7,344 nt of DNA from Gammaproteobacteria bacterium (lineage in GTDB: Bacteria; Pseudomonadota; Gammaproteobacteria; Chromatiales; Chromatiaceae): positions 1-7,344 of the forward strand of contig DAOUQU010000076.1 in NCBI GenBank assembly GCA_030625445.1, read 5' to 3'. Of this stretch, positions 7,337 through 7,344 are shown one piece after another; the stretch's first letter is position 1; every line of letters starts with the position of its first letter. The notes under the pieces are model-generated. The model ran no database searches. It was not told the DNA's origin and saw only the letters and a program-made list of their open reading frames with translations. A program made the position numbers and the translations under genes.

Positions 7337-7344
7337 TTGATTGA

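Overview
The window looks like chromosomal DNA of a Gram-negative proteobacterium, most likely a gammaproteobacterium. It has two parts of a tripartite RND efflux pump, which needs an outer membrane, and an SdsA1-type alkylsulfatase. The flanking genes are GC-rich (about 67% in one RND line I counted). One gene in the middle is about 38% GC in the lines I counted. I cannot name the species.

Layout: (1) 1-1941, plus strand: a type III (metallo-beta-lactamase fold) linear alkylsulfatase, cut by the left edge of the window, with the complete zinc ligand set. (2) 1942-2352: a non-coding or decayed gap of about 410 bases. It holds a 12-bp perfect hairpin just after the sulfatase, a 10-bp inverted repeat, and a doubtful small membrane-type reading frame on the minus strand. 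(3) 2353-2979, minus strand: an AT-rich, lysine-rich 208-residue protein of unknown function, probably acquired. (4) 3105-6242, minus strand: a complete HAE1-family RND permease. (5) 6239-7336, minus strand: its periplasmic adaptor (membrane fusion protein), whose stop codon overlaps the permease start by 4 bases. The sulfatase and the minus-strand genes converge on the gap at 1942-2352.

Function: the adaptor and permease form a two-gene transcription unit (adaptor first) for proton-driven export. No outer-membrane channel gene is in the window, so one is either upstream beyond the right edge or supplied from elsewhere. The alkylsulfatase cleaves SDS-like alkyl sulfates. Its position near an efflux pump suggests, but does not show, a shared role in coping with detergents.

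I see no strong evidence for an undescribed multi-gene system. The parts most worth a second look are the AT-rich unknown gene, the T8 run at its stop codon that could join it to a downstream membrane-segment frame, and a roughly 21-residue insertion in the RND permease. There are no tRNA, rRNA, CRISPR or insertion-sequence signatures.
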